Source: Chitinophaga pinensis
GTDB taxonomy: Bacteria > Bacteroidota > Bacteroidia > 2-12-FULL-35-15
DNA length: 64,000 nt
Assembly (NCBI GenBank): GCA_945885475.1
Contig: CAMCYR010000005.1
Coordinates: forward strand, 1 to 64,000
Reading direction: 5' to 3'
Position 1 is the stretch's first letter; the number at the start of each line of letters is the position of its first letter. The notes below the pieces were generated by a model that worked only from the letters and a program-made list of their open reading frames with translations, had not been told where the DNA came from and ran no database searches. Below, one piece after another: positions 1 to 8,595 of the stretch. The position numbers were made by a program, and so were the translations under genes.

Positions 1-612
1 CCCGCTGGCACCGTAAATTGTGCAGGTGCAACTGCAGTGGTAAATGTAACCAACCCAACAACAGGAAAAATATGGATGGATAGAAATTTGGGTGCATCAC
101 AAGCAGCAACAAGTTCAACAGATGCAGCTTCCTACGGGGATTTATACCAATGGGGTAGACGAGCAGACGGGCACCAGTGCCGCACTTCAGCTACCACAAC
201 TACCTTAAGCAGTATTGACCAACCCACAAATGGAAACTTTATACTAGCACCAAGTGCTCCAAACGATTGGCGCAGCCCACAGAATATAAATTTATGGCAA
301 GGCGTGAGTGGGCTGAACAACCCATGCCCAAGTGGCTACCGTTTACCTACGGACACAGAACTTGATGCAGAACGTGTAAGCTGGGTCAGCAACAATAGCG
401 CGGGTGCTTTTGCCTCTCCGCTTAAGTGGCCTATGGCTGGCACCCGTTTCTACAGCAATGGTTTACTCTACGATGTCGATACCTACGGCTACTATTGGAG
501 CAGTCCGGTTAGTGGCCCCAATTCTAGCTACCTCCTCTTCAACAGCAGCGTTGCCAACATGTACCCCAACGTCAGAGCTTTCGGATTCTCTGTGCGTTGT
601 ATTAAGGATTAA
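1..612 (+). CDS. FISUMP/C-type-lectin-like domain surface protein, 5'-truncated by window edge; putative DGR-type variable protein
   Basis: Reading frame open from base 1 ([16 protein letters not shown]...), [13 protein letters not shown]...[15 protein letters not shown]...[11 protein letters not shown]...YYWSS...FSVRCIKD; homologous to the C-termini of the 2532 and 3982 ORFs. Confidence 0.85.
   Translation, partial: PAGTVNCAGATAVVNVTNPTTGKIWMDRNLGASQAATSSTDAASYGDLYQWGRRADGHQCRTSATTTTLSSIDQPTNGNFILAPSAPNDWRSPQNINLWQGVSGLNNPCPSGYRLPTDTELDAERVSWVSNNSAGAFASPLKWPMAGTRFYSNGLLYDVDTYGYYWSSPVSGPNSSYLLFNSSVANMYPNVRAFGFSVRCIKD
421..612 (+). repeat. Putative DGR variable region VR1 (C-terminal, A-site hypervariable)
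   Basis: Aligned with 3768-3959 and 5137-5325: constant framework (CTC, TAT TGG AGC AGT, TTC TCT GTG CG) interspersed with NNC/NNT codons differing at positions 1 and 2. Confidence 0.65.
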
Positions 613-683
613 TAGAATATTAAAAAAAACAACCTTAAATTTTTATCATACAGTAAAGCAATTCAAAAAGAAAATCAAAACAA

Positions 684-2264
684 ATGAAAAAAACACTCCT
701 ACTCCTTACCCTAATAAGCTTTTCAAGCAGTATTACTGCCCAAGTAAAAGTAAATCAAAATGCAGCGAACTCGGCCATCAACACCAGCTCTGCCTTTATG
801 GATGCCTCCAGTAGTCCCTTATGGAATGGCACTACCAACCAAGGAAAAGGAATGCTCTACCCGCGCGTCGATCTTGTGAATTACACGACTATGTCGCATG
901 CAGGTCCTTTTAATGCCAGTAATAACCCCAATTATTTTGATGGACTCTTGGTTTTTAATACTGCTACCGGTATAGCAGGCATTGGCGCCGACAGTGTATT
1001 CCCGGGTTATTATTATTACAGAAATACCACCACTACTGCGAATGGCGGACATTGGGTGTCATTAAGAGGAATAAATGGTGCAACGGGAGCAACAGGTTTC
1101 TTAAGCAGTGGAACAGCAGCGGGCAATACACCTTATTGGAATGGAACAAATTGGATTTTAAATGGCACTAATTTTTATAATAACGGCAGCAACATTGGTG
1201 TAGGTACAACAACACCCAATGCTTCCGCAAAATTAGAAGTGAATTCGACAGTACAAGGTTTTTTGCCTCCAAGAATGACGACTACGCAGCGGGATGCCAT
1301 TCTTTCACCCGCAGCTGGTTTAACCATTTATAACACGACGGTAAATTGCTTGCAATGGTGGAATGGTACTAGTTGGTACGATGGATGTGGAAATAATATA
1401 CCTGCTGCAGTCCTCAGCACTTTAAACTGTGTTGGCGCAACTACCACCGGAACGTTAACTAGCGGCACAACCGCAAGTGGTGCAAGTACTTCTGTTCCTT
1501 ATACAGGCGGAAATGGTGGTACGTATGCAGCACAAGCTGTTTCATCTACTGGTGTTCTTGGTTTAACAGCCAATTTATCAGCAGGCACCTTAGCTGTGGG
1601 CGCAGGAAATTTAGTTTATACAATTACAGGTACTCCAACTTCTAATGGCACGGCAAGTTTTGCCATTACGGTAGGTGGACAAAGCTGCACGTTTACAATA
1701 AATGTGGGGGTGTCAGGATTTGCCTTTGGGTCTGGAACGGGTACTACCAATTGGCCCACAGAAAACTGGGGGGGCGCCAACCGATGCAACAGAAGTGCCA
1801 CCATTTATCCTAAAGTGGTATTGAATCAACCAGGTGGTTTTCCCCTGCTGGGAAGTCAACTTATTACCACCCTTAAGTGGCAGGCATCCGTTGCGGGCTT
1901 GTCCGATGGCAACATCAAAATTTATATGGAGAATACCGCTGCAACAACCACTACGACCAGCCAAGATTGGTCCACCACGATCATTAATACTGCGACACTC
2001 GTTTATAGTGGGCCAATTTCTTTCAATAAGGTGGTGGGTTCTTGGTATGGAGTAACGTTAACTAGCCCTTTTACTTGGAATAATGTAGACAATTTGAGAA
2101 TTAGTGTGGAATATACCAGCGGTGCGAACTTTAATAATCGTTCATGGTACAGAACTACAGGAGCAGGAAATACGGCAGAATCAGTGAGTTTCTCGAGTAC
2201 CTGTCCTAGTCCGCTTGCCAATGGCTCGAATTCATGGTATCCGAATGTGCTGTTCAATAATTAA
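684..2264 (+). CDS. Secreted paralog: shared N-terminus and short collagen-like linker with a different C-terminal head (Ig-like plus unknown module)
   Basis: N-terminal ~240 aa nearly identical to ORFs 2532 and 3982; C-terminus diverges after NCLQWWNGTSWYDGCGNNIPAA. Confidence 0.85.
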   Translation: MKKTLLLLTLISFSSSITAQVKVNQNAANSAINTSSAFMDASSSPLWNGTTNQGKGMLYPRVDLVNYTTMSHAGPFNASNNPNYFDGLLVFNTATGIAGIGADSVFPGYYYYRNTTTTANGGHWVSLRGINGATGATGFLSSGTAAGNTPYWNGTNWILNGTNFYNNGSNIGVGTTTPNASAKLEVNSTVQGFLPPRMTTTQRDAILSPAAGLTIYNTTVNCLQWWNGTSWYDGCGNNIPAAVLSTLNCVGATTTGTLTSGTTASGASTSVPYTGGNGGTYAAQAVSSTGVLGLTANLSAGTLAVGAGNLVYTITGTPTSNGTASFAITVGGQSCTFTINVGVSGFAFGSGTGTTNWPTENWGGANRCNRSATIYPKVVLNQPGGFPLLGSQLITTLKWQASVAGLSDGNIKIYMENTAATTTTTSQDWSTTIINTATLVYSGPISFNKVVGSWYGVTLTSPFTWNNVDNLRISVEYTSGANFNNRSWYRTTGAGNTAESVSFSSTCPSPLANGSNSWYPNVLFNN

Positions 2265-2531
2265 ACGATTTCCTCCACTCTTTTTCGATCGCTTTTACGC
2301 TAAAAGGTGACCTAACTTGTGGCTAAAGAAGCTGAAGATACGATGTATTATAGGTGACTAGTACTTAATTTTATTTTATTACTAGGCGGTGTTTCGAAAA
2401 GTGTATATTTATACCTTGCTCTCTCCATCGTTATTTTTTAAAGTTATTTATTCTAAGATAGAATTTCTATCGATAGCATTTTAAATTTTTTATCATCCAG
2501 TAAAGCAATTCAAAAAGAAAAAACAATACAA

Positions 2532-3959
2532 ATGAAAAAAATACTCTTTACTCTAGCAATTATTTCCTTTTACACTGTAGCAAATGCCCAAGTAAAAGTC
2601 AATCAAAATGCAGCGAACTCGGCTATCAATACCAGCTCTGCTTTTATGGATGCTTCCAGTAGTCCTTTGTGGAACGGCACCGCTAACCAAGGAAAAGGCA
2701 TGCTCTACCCACGTGTCGATCTTGTAGCATTTACCAGCATGTCACATGCAGGGCCTTTTAATGCAAGTAACAACCCCAATTATTTTGATGGACTCTTGGT
2801 TTTTAATACCGCTACAGGTATAGCTGGTATTGGCGCAGACAGTGTATTTCCGGGATATTATTATTACAGAAATACCACTACTACCGCTAATGGCGGACAT
2901 TGGGTTTCCTTAAAAGGAATTAAAGGAGATGATGGCAGCAATGGACCTATTGGTCCGCAGGGGCTGCAGGGTGTTGCAGGAAATGATGGTGCTGCGGGCG
3001 CAACAGGTTTAACAGGTGCAACCGGCCCAAGTGGTTTATTAAGTGCTGGAACAGCAGCAGGCAACACACCCTATTGGAATGGAACAAATTGGATTTTAAA
3101 TGGTACTAATTTTTATAATAACGGCAGCAACATCGGAATAGGTACAACAACACCAAATGCCTCTGCTATTGCAGAAATGAATTCGACAGTACAAGGTTTT
3201 TTACCACCAAGAATGACGACTACACAACGCAATGCAATTGTTAGTCCTGCAAGTGGTCTTCAAATATATAATAGTACAACGGGATGCCTTAATTTTTATA
3301 GCGGCAGTGCTTGGTATGAAGTCTGCGGAACAATTATTTTAGGTACTTTCCCCGCTGGCACCGTAAATTGTGCAGGAGTAACTGCAGTTGTAGATGTAAC
3401 CAGTCCTACCGGAAAAATTTTGATGGATCGTAATTTAGGAGCATCACAAGTAGCCACATCCAGCACCGATGCTGCAGCATATGGCGATTTGTATCAATGG
3501 GGTAGAAGGGCTGACGGGCACCAGTGCCGTACTTCAGCTACCACAGCTACCTTAAGCAGCATTGACCAACCTGCAAATGGAAACTTTATTTTAATAGCAA
3601 GTGCTCCATACGATTGGCGCAGCCCACAAAACGTAAATTTATGGCAAGGCGTGAATGGTGTGAACAACCCTTGCCCAAGTGGCTATAGAATACCTACGGA
3701 ACCAGAGTTAGAAGCAGAACGTTTAAGTTGGAGTGCAAATACATCGGTGGGGGCTTTTGCCTCCCCGCTTAAATTGCCTATGGCGGGCGCCCGCAACAAC
3801 AGCAGTGGTTCGCTCAGCGCTGCCGGTACCGACGGCTACTATTGGAGCAGTGCGGTTAGTGGCGCCAATTCACGCTACCTCTACTTCGATAGCAGCGGTG
3901 CCGTCGTGTACACTAGCACCCGATCATTCGGACTCTCTGTGCGCTGCCTTAAGGATTAA
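2532..3959 (+). CDS. Secreted FISUMP-domain protein with collagen-like Gly-X-Y stalk; putative DGR-type variable protein
   Basis: Signal peptide [57 protein letters not shown] stalk; FISUMP-like C-terminus. Confidence 0.88.
   Translation: MKKILFTLAIISFYTVANAQVKVNQNAANSAINTSSAFMDASSSPLWNGTANQGKGMLYPRVDLVAFTSMSHAGPFNASNNPNYFDGLLVFNTATGIAGIGADSVFPGYYYYRNTTTTANGGHWVSLKGIKGDDGSNGPIGPQGLQGVAGNDGAAGATGLTGATGPSGLLSAGTAAGNTPYWNGTNWILNGTNFYNNGSNIGIGTTTPNASAIAEMNSTVQGFLPPRMTTTQRNAIVSPASGLQIYNSTTGCLNFYSGSAWYEVCGTIILGTFPAGTVNCAGVTAVVDVTSPTGKILMDRNLGASQVATSSTDAAAYGDLYQWGRRADGHQCRTSATTATLSSIDQPANGNFILIASAPYDWRSPQNVNLWQGVNGVNNPCPSGYRIPTEPELEAERLSWSANTSVGAFASPLKLPMAGARNNSSGSLSAAGTDGYYWSSAVSGANSRYLYFDSSGAVVYTSTRSFGLSVRCLKD
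3768..3959 (+). repeat. Putative DGR variable region VR2
   Basis: See VR1; adenine-rich NNC codons (AAC AAC AGC AGT ...) against GAC GGC AGC GGT in VR3. Confidence 0.65.
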
Positions 3960-3981
3960 TAGAATATTAAGAAAAAAACAA

Positions 3982-5325
3982 ATGAAAAAAATACTACTAC
4001 TCCTTACCCTAATAAGTTTTTCAAACCTTCTTACGGCACAGGTAAAAGTTAACCAAAATGCAGCCAACTCGGCTATCAACACTAGTTCTGCTTTTATGGA
4101 TGCTTCCAGCAGTCCTTTGTGGAACGGGACTACCAACCAAGGAAAAGGAATGCTCTACCCACGTGTAGATCTTGTGAATTATACCGCTATGTCCCATGCA
4201 GGGCCTTTTAATGCAAGTAATAACCCTAATTATTTTGATGGACTCTTAGTTTTTAATACCGCTACAGGTATTGCAGGCATTGGTGCCGACAGTGTATTTC
4301 CGGGATATTATTATTACAGAAACACCACTACTACTGCGAATGGGGGACATTGGTTGTCATTAAGAGGAATAAATGGTGCAACGGGCCCAACAGGTTTATT
4401 AAGCAGTGGAACAGCAGCGGGCAATACACCTTATTGGGATGGAACAAATTGGATTTTAAATGGCACTAATTTTTACAACAACGGCAGCAACATTGGTGTA
4501 GGAACGGTTACACCCAATGCTTCCGCAAAATTAGAAGTGAATTCGACAGTACAAGGTTTTTTACCTCCAAGAATGACGACTTTACAGCGCGATGCCATTC
4601 TTTCACCCGCAGCTGGTTTAACCATTTATAACACGACGGTAAATTGCTTGCAATGGTGGAATGGTACTAGTTGGTACGATGGATGTGGAAATAATATACC
4701 TGCTGCAGGTATATTCCCCGCGGGCACTGTAAATTGTGCGGGTGCAACGGCAGTAGTAAATGTAACCAACCCTACCACAGGAAAAATTTGGATGGACAGA
4801 AATTTAGGAGCATCACAAGTTGCTACATCCAGCACCGATGCAGCTTCTTATGGAGATTTATACCAGTGGGGAAGAAGGGCCGATGGACACCAGTGCCGTA
4901 CTTCAGCTACCACTGCTACCTTAAGCAGTGTTGACCAACCGGCAAATAGTAATTTTATTTTAGCACCAAGTGCTCCATACGATTGGCGCAGCCCACAGAA
5001 CGTAAATTTATGGCAAGGAGTAAACGGAGTAAATAACCCTTGCCCAAGTGGATATAGAATACCTACGGAACCAGAGTTAGAGGCAGAACGTTTAAGTTGG
5101 AGTGTAAATACATCGGTAGGGGCTTTTGCCTCCCCGCTTAAGTTGCCCGTGGCGGGCGGCCGCGACGGCAGCGGTGGTACGCTCGGCGGTGTCGGGGCTC
5201 ATGGCAGCTATTGGAGCAGTGCGGTGAGTGGTACCGATTCACGCGGCCTCGGCTTCGACAGCATTGCCGGCATTACAGATGACGACCGAACTGGTGGGTT
5301 CTCTGTGCGCTGCCTTAAGGATTGA
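3982..5325 (+). CDS. Secreted FISUMP-domain protein with short collagen-like linker; putative DGR-type variable protein
   Basis: ATG at 3982 (MKKILLLLTLISFSNLLTAQ); the ORF call from 3733 includes an out-of-frame overlap with the upstream gene. Confidence 0.87.
   Translation: MKKILLLLTLISFSNLLTAQVKVNQNAANSAINTSSAFMDASSSPLWNGTTNQGKGMLYPRVDLVNYTAMSHAGPFNASNNPNYFDGLLVFNTATGIAGIGADSVFPGYYYYRNTTTTANGGHWLSLRGINGATGPTGLLSSGTAAGNTPYWDGTNWILNGTNFYNNGSNIGVGTVTPNASAKLEVNSTVQGFLPPRMTTLQRDAILSPAAGLTIYNTTVNCLQWWNGTSWYDGCGNNIPAAGIFPAGTVNCAGATAVVNVTNPTTGKIWMDRNLGASQVATSSTDAASYGDLYQWGRRADGHQCRTSATTATLSSVDQPANSNFILAPSAPYDWRSPQNVNLWQGVNGVNNPCPSGYRIPTEPELEAERLSWSVNTSVGAFASPLKLPVAGGRDGSGGTLGGVGAHGSYWSSAVSGTDSRGLGFDSIAGITDDDRTGGFSVRCLKD
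5137..5325 (+). repeat. Putative DGR variable region VR3
   Basis: See VR1 and VR2. Confidence 0.65.
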
Positions 5326-5393
5326 CACGTTGATTAGCGCAGCGATTTGATTTATTTTTACACTGAGCGCAGCGCAGTCGAAGTGTGACAGTT

Positions 5394-5432
5394 AACCATA
5401 CCATTCCGCTTTTTCGGCGGATGGTATGGTTT
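5394..5432. terminator. Strong stem-loop ~70 bp downstream of VR3 (aaccataccattccgc / gcggatggtatggtt); likely terminator of the paralog cluster
   Basis: Near-perfect inverted repeat with tttttc loop, followed by a T-rich tail. Confidence 0.65.
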
Positions 5433-5500
5433 TAATAACCGCGAAAGCGCTGGTAAAATCTATAAATAACATATTTTGCATGAATTTTTAATTAAAATAC

Positions 5501-5530
5501 TTGCATTACATTGATATTTTCCTATCTTTG
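5501..5530 (+). promoter_or_regulatory. Bacteroidota-type promoter (TTG-N19-TATCTTTG) upstream of the AbiE pair
   Basis: TTG at 5501-5503, TATCTTTG at 5523-5530, AGGAGG-like RBS and ATG at 5549. Confidence 0.65.
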
Positions 5531-5548
5531 TATAGGAGGAATAATAAC

Positions 5549-6145
5549 ATGACAACTTTGAACAAGCTTAAAAAGCATTTAAAAAAAGGAAGAGTTTATC
5601 GAAGGAATGAATTAGCCGAGTGGTCAAAATCCGTTGATAGACATCTTGATGAATTACTGAAGGAAGGAGTTTTAGAAAAACTCTCTCAAGGATTGTATTA
5701 CGTTCCTCAGGCTTCCGTATTTGGAAAAGTTCCACCGGATGAAGATGTTTTGGTGCGCAGCTTTTTAAAAGACGACAGGTTTCTTCTTGTTTCACCGAAT
5801 TTTTATAATAGCCTTGGCGTTGGCACAACACAGCTTTATAATAAAAAAGTTGTTTATAATCATAAACGTCATGGCACGTTTAAATTAGGAAACAGAGATT
5901 TCGAATTTCAATTGAAACATCATTTTCCTTCAAAGATGACAGAAGAATTCCTGTTGGTAGATCTTGCAAATAATTTAGATAACTTAGCCGAAGATCGCGA
6001 TAAGGTATTGAATAAACTTCTTACTAAAGCAGCTCAAATGCCTTCTCAAAAACTGAAACATGTTGTTATGGAATATGGAAGCGCTAAGACTAAGAAAATG
6101 CTAAAGCCACTTATGACTAATACTACCGCACTCGCAAATGCCTAA
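5549..6145 (+). CDS. AbiEi-like antitoxin / DUF6088 wHTH protein (type IV TA)
   Basis: MTTLNKLKKHLKKGRVYRRNELAEWSKSVDRHLDELLKEGVLEKLSQGLYYVP; 8-nt overlap with the downstream AbiEii gene. Confidence 0.82.
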   Translation: MTTLNKLKKHLKKGRVYRRNELAEWSKSVDRHLDELLKEGVLEKLSQGLYYVPQASVFGKVPPDEDVLVRSFLKDDRFLLVSPNFYNSLGVGTTQLYNKKVVYNHKRHGTFKLGNRDFEFQLKHHFPSKMTEEFLLVDLANNLDNLAEDRDKVLNKLLTKAAQMPSQKLKHVVMEYGSAKTKKMLKPLMTNTTALANA

Positions 6146-7088
6146 ATACTTGCACGATCATAAAGAGTTCGCTTCTCTAATTAATATTCTTGCAAATGAA
6201 AAGAATATTGAACCCGGATTAATTGAAAAGGATTATTGGATCATGCATGTTTTGTATGGATTAAAAAAACAAGCATTTCAATTTGAGTTAAAAGGCGGAA
6301 CTTCTTTGTCTAAAGGATACAAACTAATTAACAGATTTTCCGAAGACATTGATATCCACATTAAACCAGATGCAAAGTTTGAAATCAATGAAAATCCTAA
6401 GAATACCAATAAAAATAATGCCGCGAAACGCAAAGCATTTTATGATTCGCTTGCAACTGAAATAAAAATACCGGGTATAACTTCAGTAGTTAGAGATGCG
6501 GCTTTTGATGAGGAAATCACTTATCGTAGTGGAGGTATTCGATTGAATTACCAAAACAAAGTTGATAAAGTTGGGGCAATGAAAGAGGGCATCCTTTTGG
6601 AAGCCGGCTTTGATGATGTTACACCAAATAAAACGATCACCATAAGTTCTTGGGCATATGATAGAGCAATCGAATCGAAAGTAGAAATTATTGACAATAG
6701 AGCATTGGATAGTATATGCTATGATCCCGGATATACATTGGTAGAAAAATTACAAACGATTGCTACTAAATTTAGAAATGAACAAGGCAAAGGAGTTAAA
6801 GGTGTAAATTTTATGCGTCAGTATTACGATGTGTATTGTTTACTGGGTTCTCCTGAAGTTATTGAATTTATAGGATCAGAGGACTACCTAGCGCATAAAG
6901 AAAAGAGGTTCCCGACAGTCGATTTTGAAATTCCGATCTCAAAAAACGAAGCCTTCTTATTATCCTCGCCCGAAATACGTGCCGATTTTACAGTAAGATA
7001 TAAAACAACAGCCGCTTTGTATTATCAGGGACAGCCTCCTTTTGACGAATTAATTGAGCGGATTGCGAAGCATATTAAAAAAATGTAA
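6138..7088 (+). CDS. AbiEii/AbiGii-family nucleotidyltransferase toxin
   Basis: LIEKDYWIMHVLYGL...FELKGGTSLSKGYKLINRFSEDIDIHI motif typical of the AbiEii NTase family. Confidence 0.88.
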   Translation: MPKYLHDHKEFASLINILANEKNIEPGLIEKDYWIMHVLYGLKKQAFQFELKGGTSLSKGYKLINRFSEDIDIHIKPDAKFEINENPKNTNKNNAAKRKAFYDSLATEIKIPGITSVVRDAAFDEEITYRSGGIRLNYQNKVDKVGAMKEGILLEAGFDDVTPNKTITISSWAYDRAIESKVEIIDNRALDSICYDPGYTLVEKLQTIATKFRNEQGKGVKGVNFMRQYYDVYCLLGSPEVIEFIGSEDYLAHKEKRFPTVDFEIPISKNEAFLLSSPEIRADFTVRYKTTAALYYQGQPPFDELIERIAKHIKKM

Positions 7089-7208
7089 GCGCAGTATGAT
7101 TTCGGAGAAGATTCGGAAACAATAAAAATTAAGTATTTTTCATTTGGAAATAGATAGATGCCTCAATCTAGCGCGTATTTAAGACGAAGAATTGAACCGG
7201 AAATTTGC

Positions 7209-7238
7209 GCCCTTGTTGGTGAAAACACCAACAAGGGC
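7209..7238. repeat. Palindromic hairpin GCCCTTGTTGGTG-AAAA-CACCAACAAGGGC
   Basis: Perfect 13-bp stem, 4-nt loop. Confidence 0.9.
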
Positions 7239-7261
7239 AAAAATAACTGATTAAAAAATAG

Positions 7262-7283
7262 CTGTTGGTGAAAACACCAACAG
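7262..7283. repeat. Palindromic hairpin CTGTTGGTG-AAAA-CACCAACAG
   Basis: Perfect 9-bp stem, 4-nt loop, same family as 7209-7238. Confidence 0.88.
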
Positions 7284-7321
7284 TGGCGATGATTTTATAC
7301 CATTGTAGTTGGTGTAAGTAT

Positions 7322-7834
7322 TTATTTTGTTTTATATCCAATTTGCTTTCGTTCTTTTTGGCTTGTTTCCTGTTTATCTTTTTGCAGTAAATAATTAATG
7401 GCTTCGTATACATCTTTAAATTGTTTATTGTATGTTTTTTCAAGTTCCTTGAGTTTATTATTTAACTCAGTGTTTGTTAAAGCAAATTGTTTTAAAGCGA
7501 TAAAGGCTCTTACAATTGCAATGCTTGTTTGTCTGGCTTTTTTACTCTTTAATATATTTGCCAACATCGTTACTCCATGTTCTGTAAACACCAATGGTAA
7601 TGCCGTTTTTGGTCTTTTGTTTACAGATGTCATCACAATTTGTGATGACATGTCTTGCCATTCCTTTGAGGTGATTTGAAACATAAAATCTTGTGGGAAA
7701 ATATCTATATTTCTTTTAACAGCTTGATTAAGAATTCTTGTTTCAACTTCATATAGCTCAGCTATATCATAATCAAGCATAACTTTTTGCCCTCTTACTT
7801 CATAAATTTTTGTTTGAATCACTTGTAATTGCAT
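7322..7834 (-). CDS. ORF6N domain-containing protein
   Basis: IYEVRGQKVMLDYDIAELYEVETRILNQAVKRNIDIFPQDFMFQ...VFTEHGVTMLANIL is the ORF6N signature. Confidence 0.9.
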   Translation of the reverse strand: MQLQVIQTKIYEVRGQKVMLDYDIAELYEVETRILNQAVKRNIDIFPQDFMFQITSKEWQDMSSQIVMTSVNKRPKTALPLVFTEHGVTMLANILKSKKARQTSIAIVRAFIALKQFALTNTELNNKLKELEKTYNKQFKDVYEAINYLLQKDKQETSQKERKQIGYKTK

Positions 7835-8064
7835 CTTTCTATAAATTAATTATTTCTCTAAAAACAAAAGTAATTTAATTTATAGTTGCCTTCTGCTACA
7901 AATTGTAGCATTTGTAAAATGTTTAATTTTTAACCATTGTGTTGTTATCAATAACAAGTTACTATTTGTAATTTAAAGAATGGAACACAGATAACACAGA
8001 TTAATAGGATTAGAAATGATTTTAAATCTTGTTAATATTATTTAAACAATAATAAATTTCGCCC

Positions 8065-8086
8065 TTGTTGGTGTTAGCACCAACAA
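8065..8086. repeat. Palindromic hairpin TTGTTGGTG-TTAG-CACCAACAA
   Basis: Same GTTGGTG/CACCAAC family on the other side of the ORF6N gene. Confidence 0.85.
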
Positions 8087-8186
8087 TAATAAATGCTGTA
8101 GATATCACGCAATTTTTTATACAATGCCTTTTTATTCAAAATAAATACTATTTCTGTGTAAAATATCACATAATGAACACTTATAA

Positions 8187-8348
8187 ATGGAAATAGCATT
8201 ACAATTGCACTACAATTTGGAAAAACAAGCCGAAATTACACCCAATTTGGTGTTCAGAGATTCTTGTTTTCTCGATTTTTTATGACTAGAAGACACCTAT
8301 TCTGAAAAAGACTTAGAACCGGCTATTGTGTTGAATATAAACTTGTAA
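8187..8348 (+). pseudogene. Decayed fragment of DUF1016/YhcG-like PDDEXK nuclease
   Basis: Translation MEIALQLHYNLEKQAEITPNLVFRDSCFLDFL*LEDTYSEKDLEPAIVLNINL* resembles DUF1016 (FRDPYVLDFLGL.DTYSEKDLE), with an in-frame stop and truncation. Confidence 0.6.
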
Positions 8349-8595
8349 TTTGAAAACTAAACTTTCAATTTACAAGTTTAGTTGTATGTTTGTATAAATA
8401 TAAAGTGATGTTTAATCCATCATAATAATTCTAGCGTATAAAATAAACAAGTCATAGCGTCAATCCACCTTTATCCCCACTGCCGAAGTTGTGCTCATCA
8501 GCGCAGGGCTTAGCGTGGTGCACCAATCTCAACCGACGGATCGATGTGTTATAAATCAGTATTTCAAAATAGGTAAAGTAAAAAAATAAAGAGTA

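Noticed and set aside
404-814. Alternative-frame ORF over the FISUMP C-terminus and next gene start
   Set aside because: Frame overlaps two well-supported genes; homology and codon pattern support the other frame.
3733-3981. N-terminal extension of the 3982 ORF
   Set aside because: The extension is an out-of-frame read of the preceding FISUMP C-terminus; the signal peptide begins at 3982.
7168-7443. 91-aa minus-strand ORF overlapping the ORF6N gene end
   Set aside because: Reads through the hairpin repeats in a different frame; no domain support.
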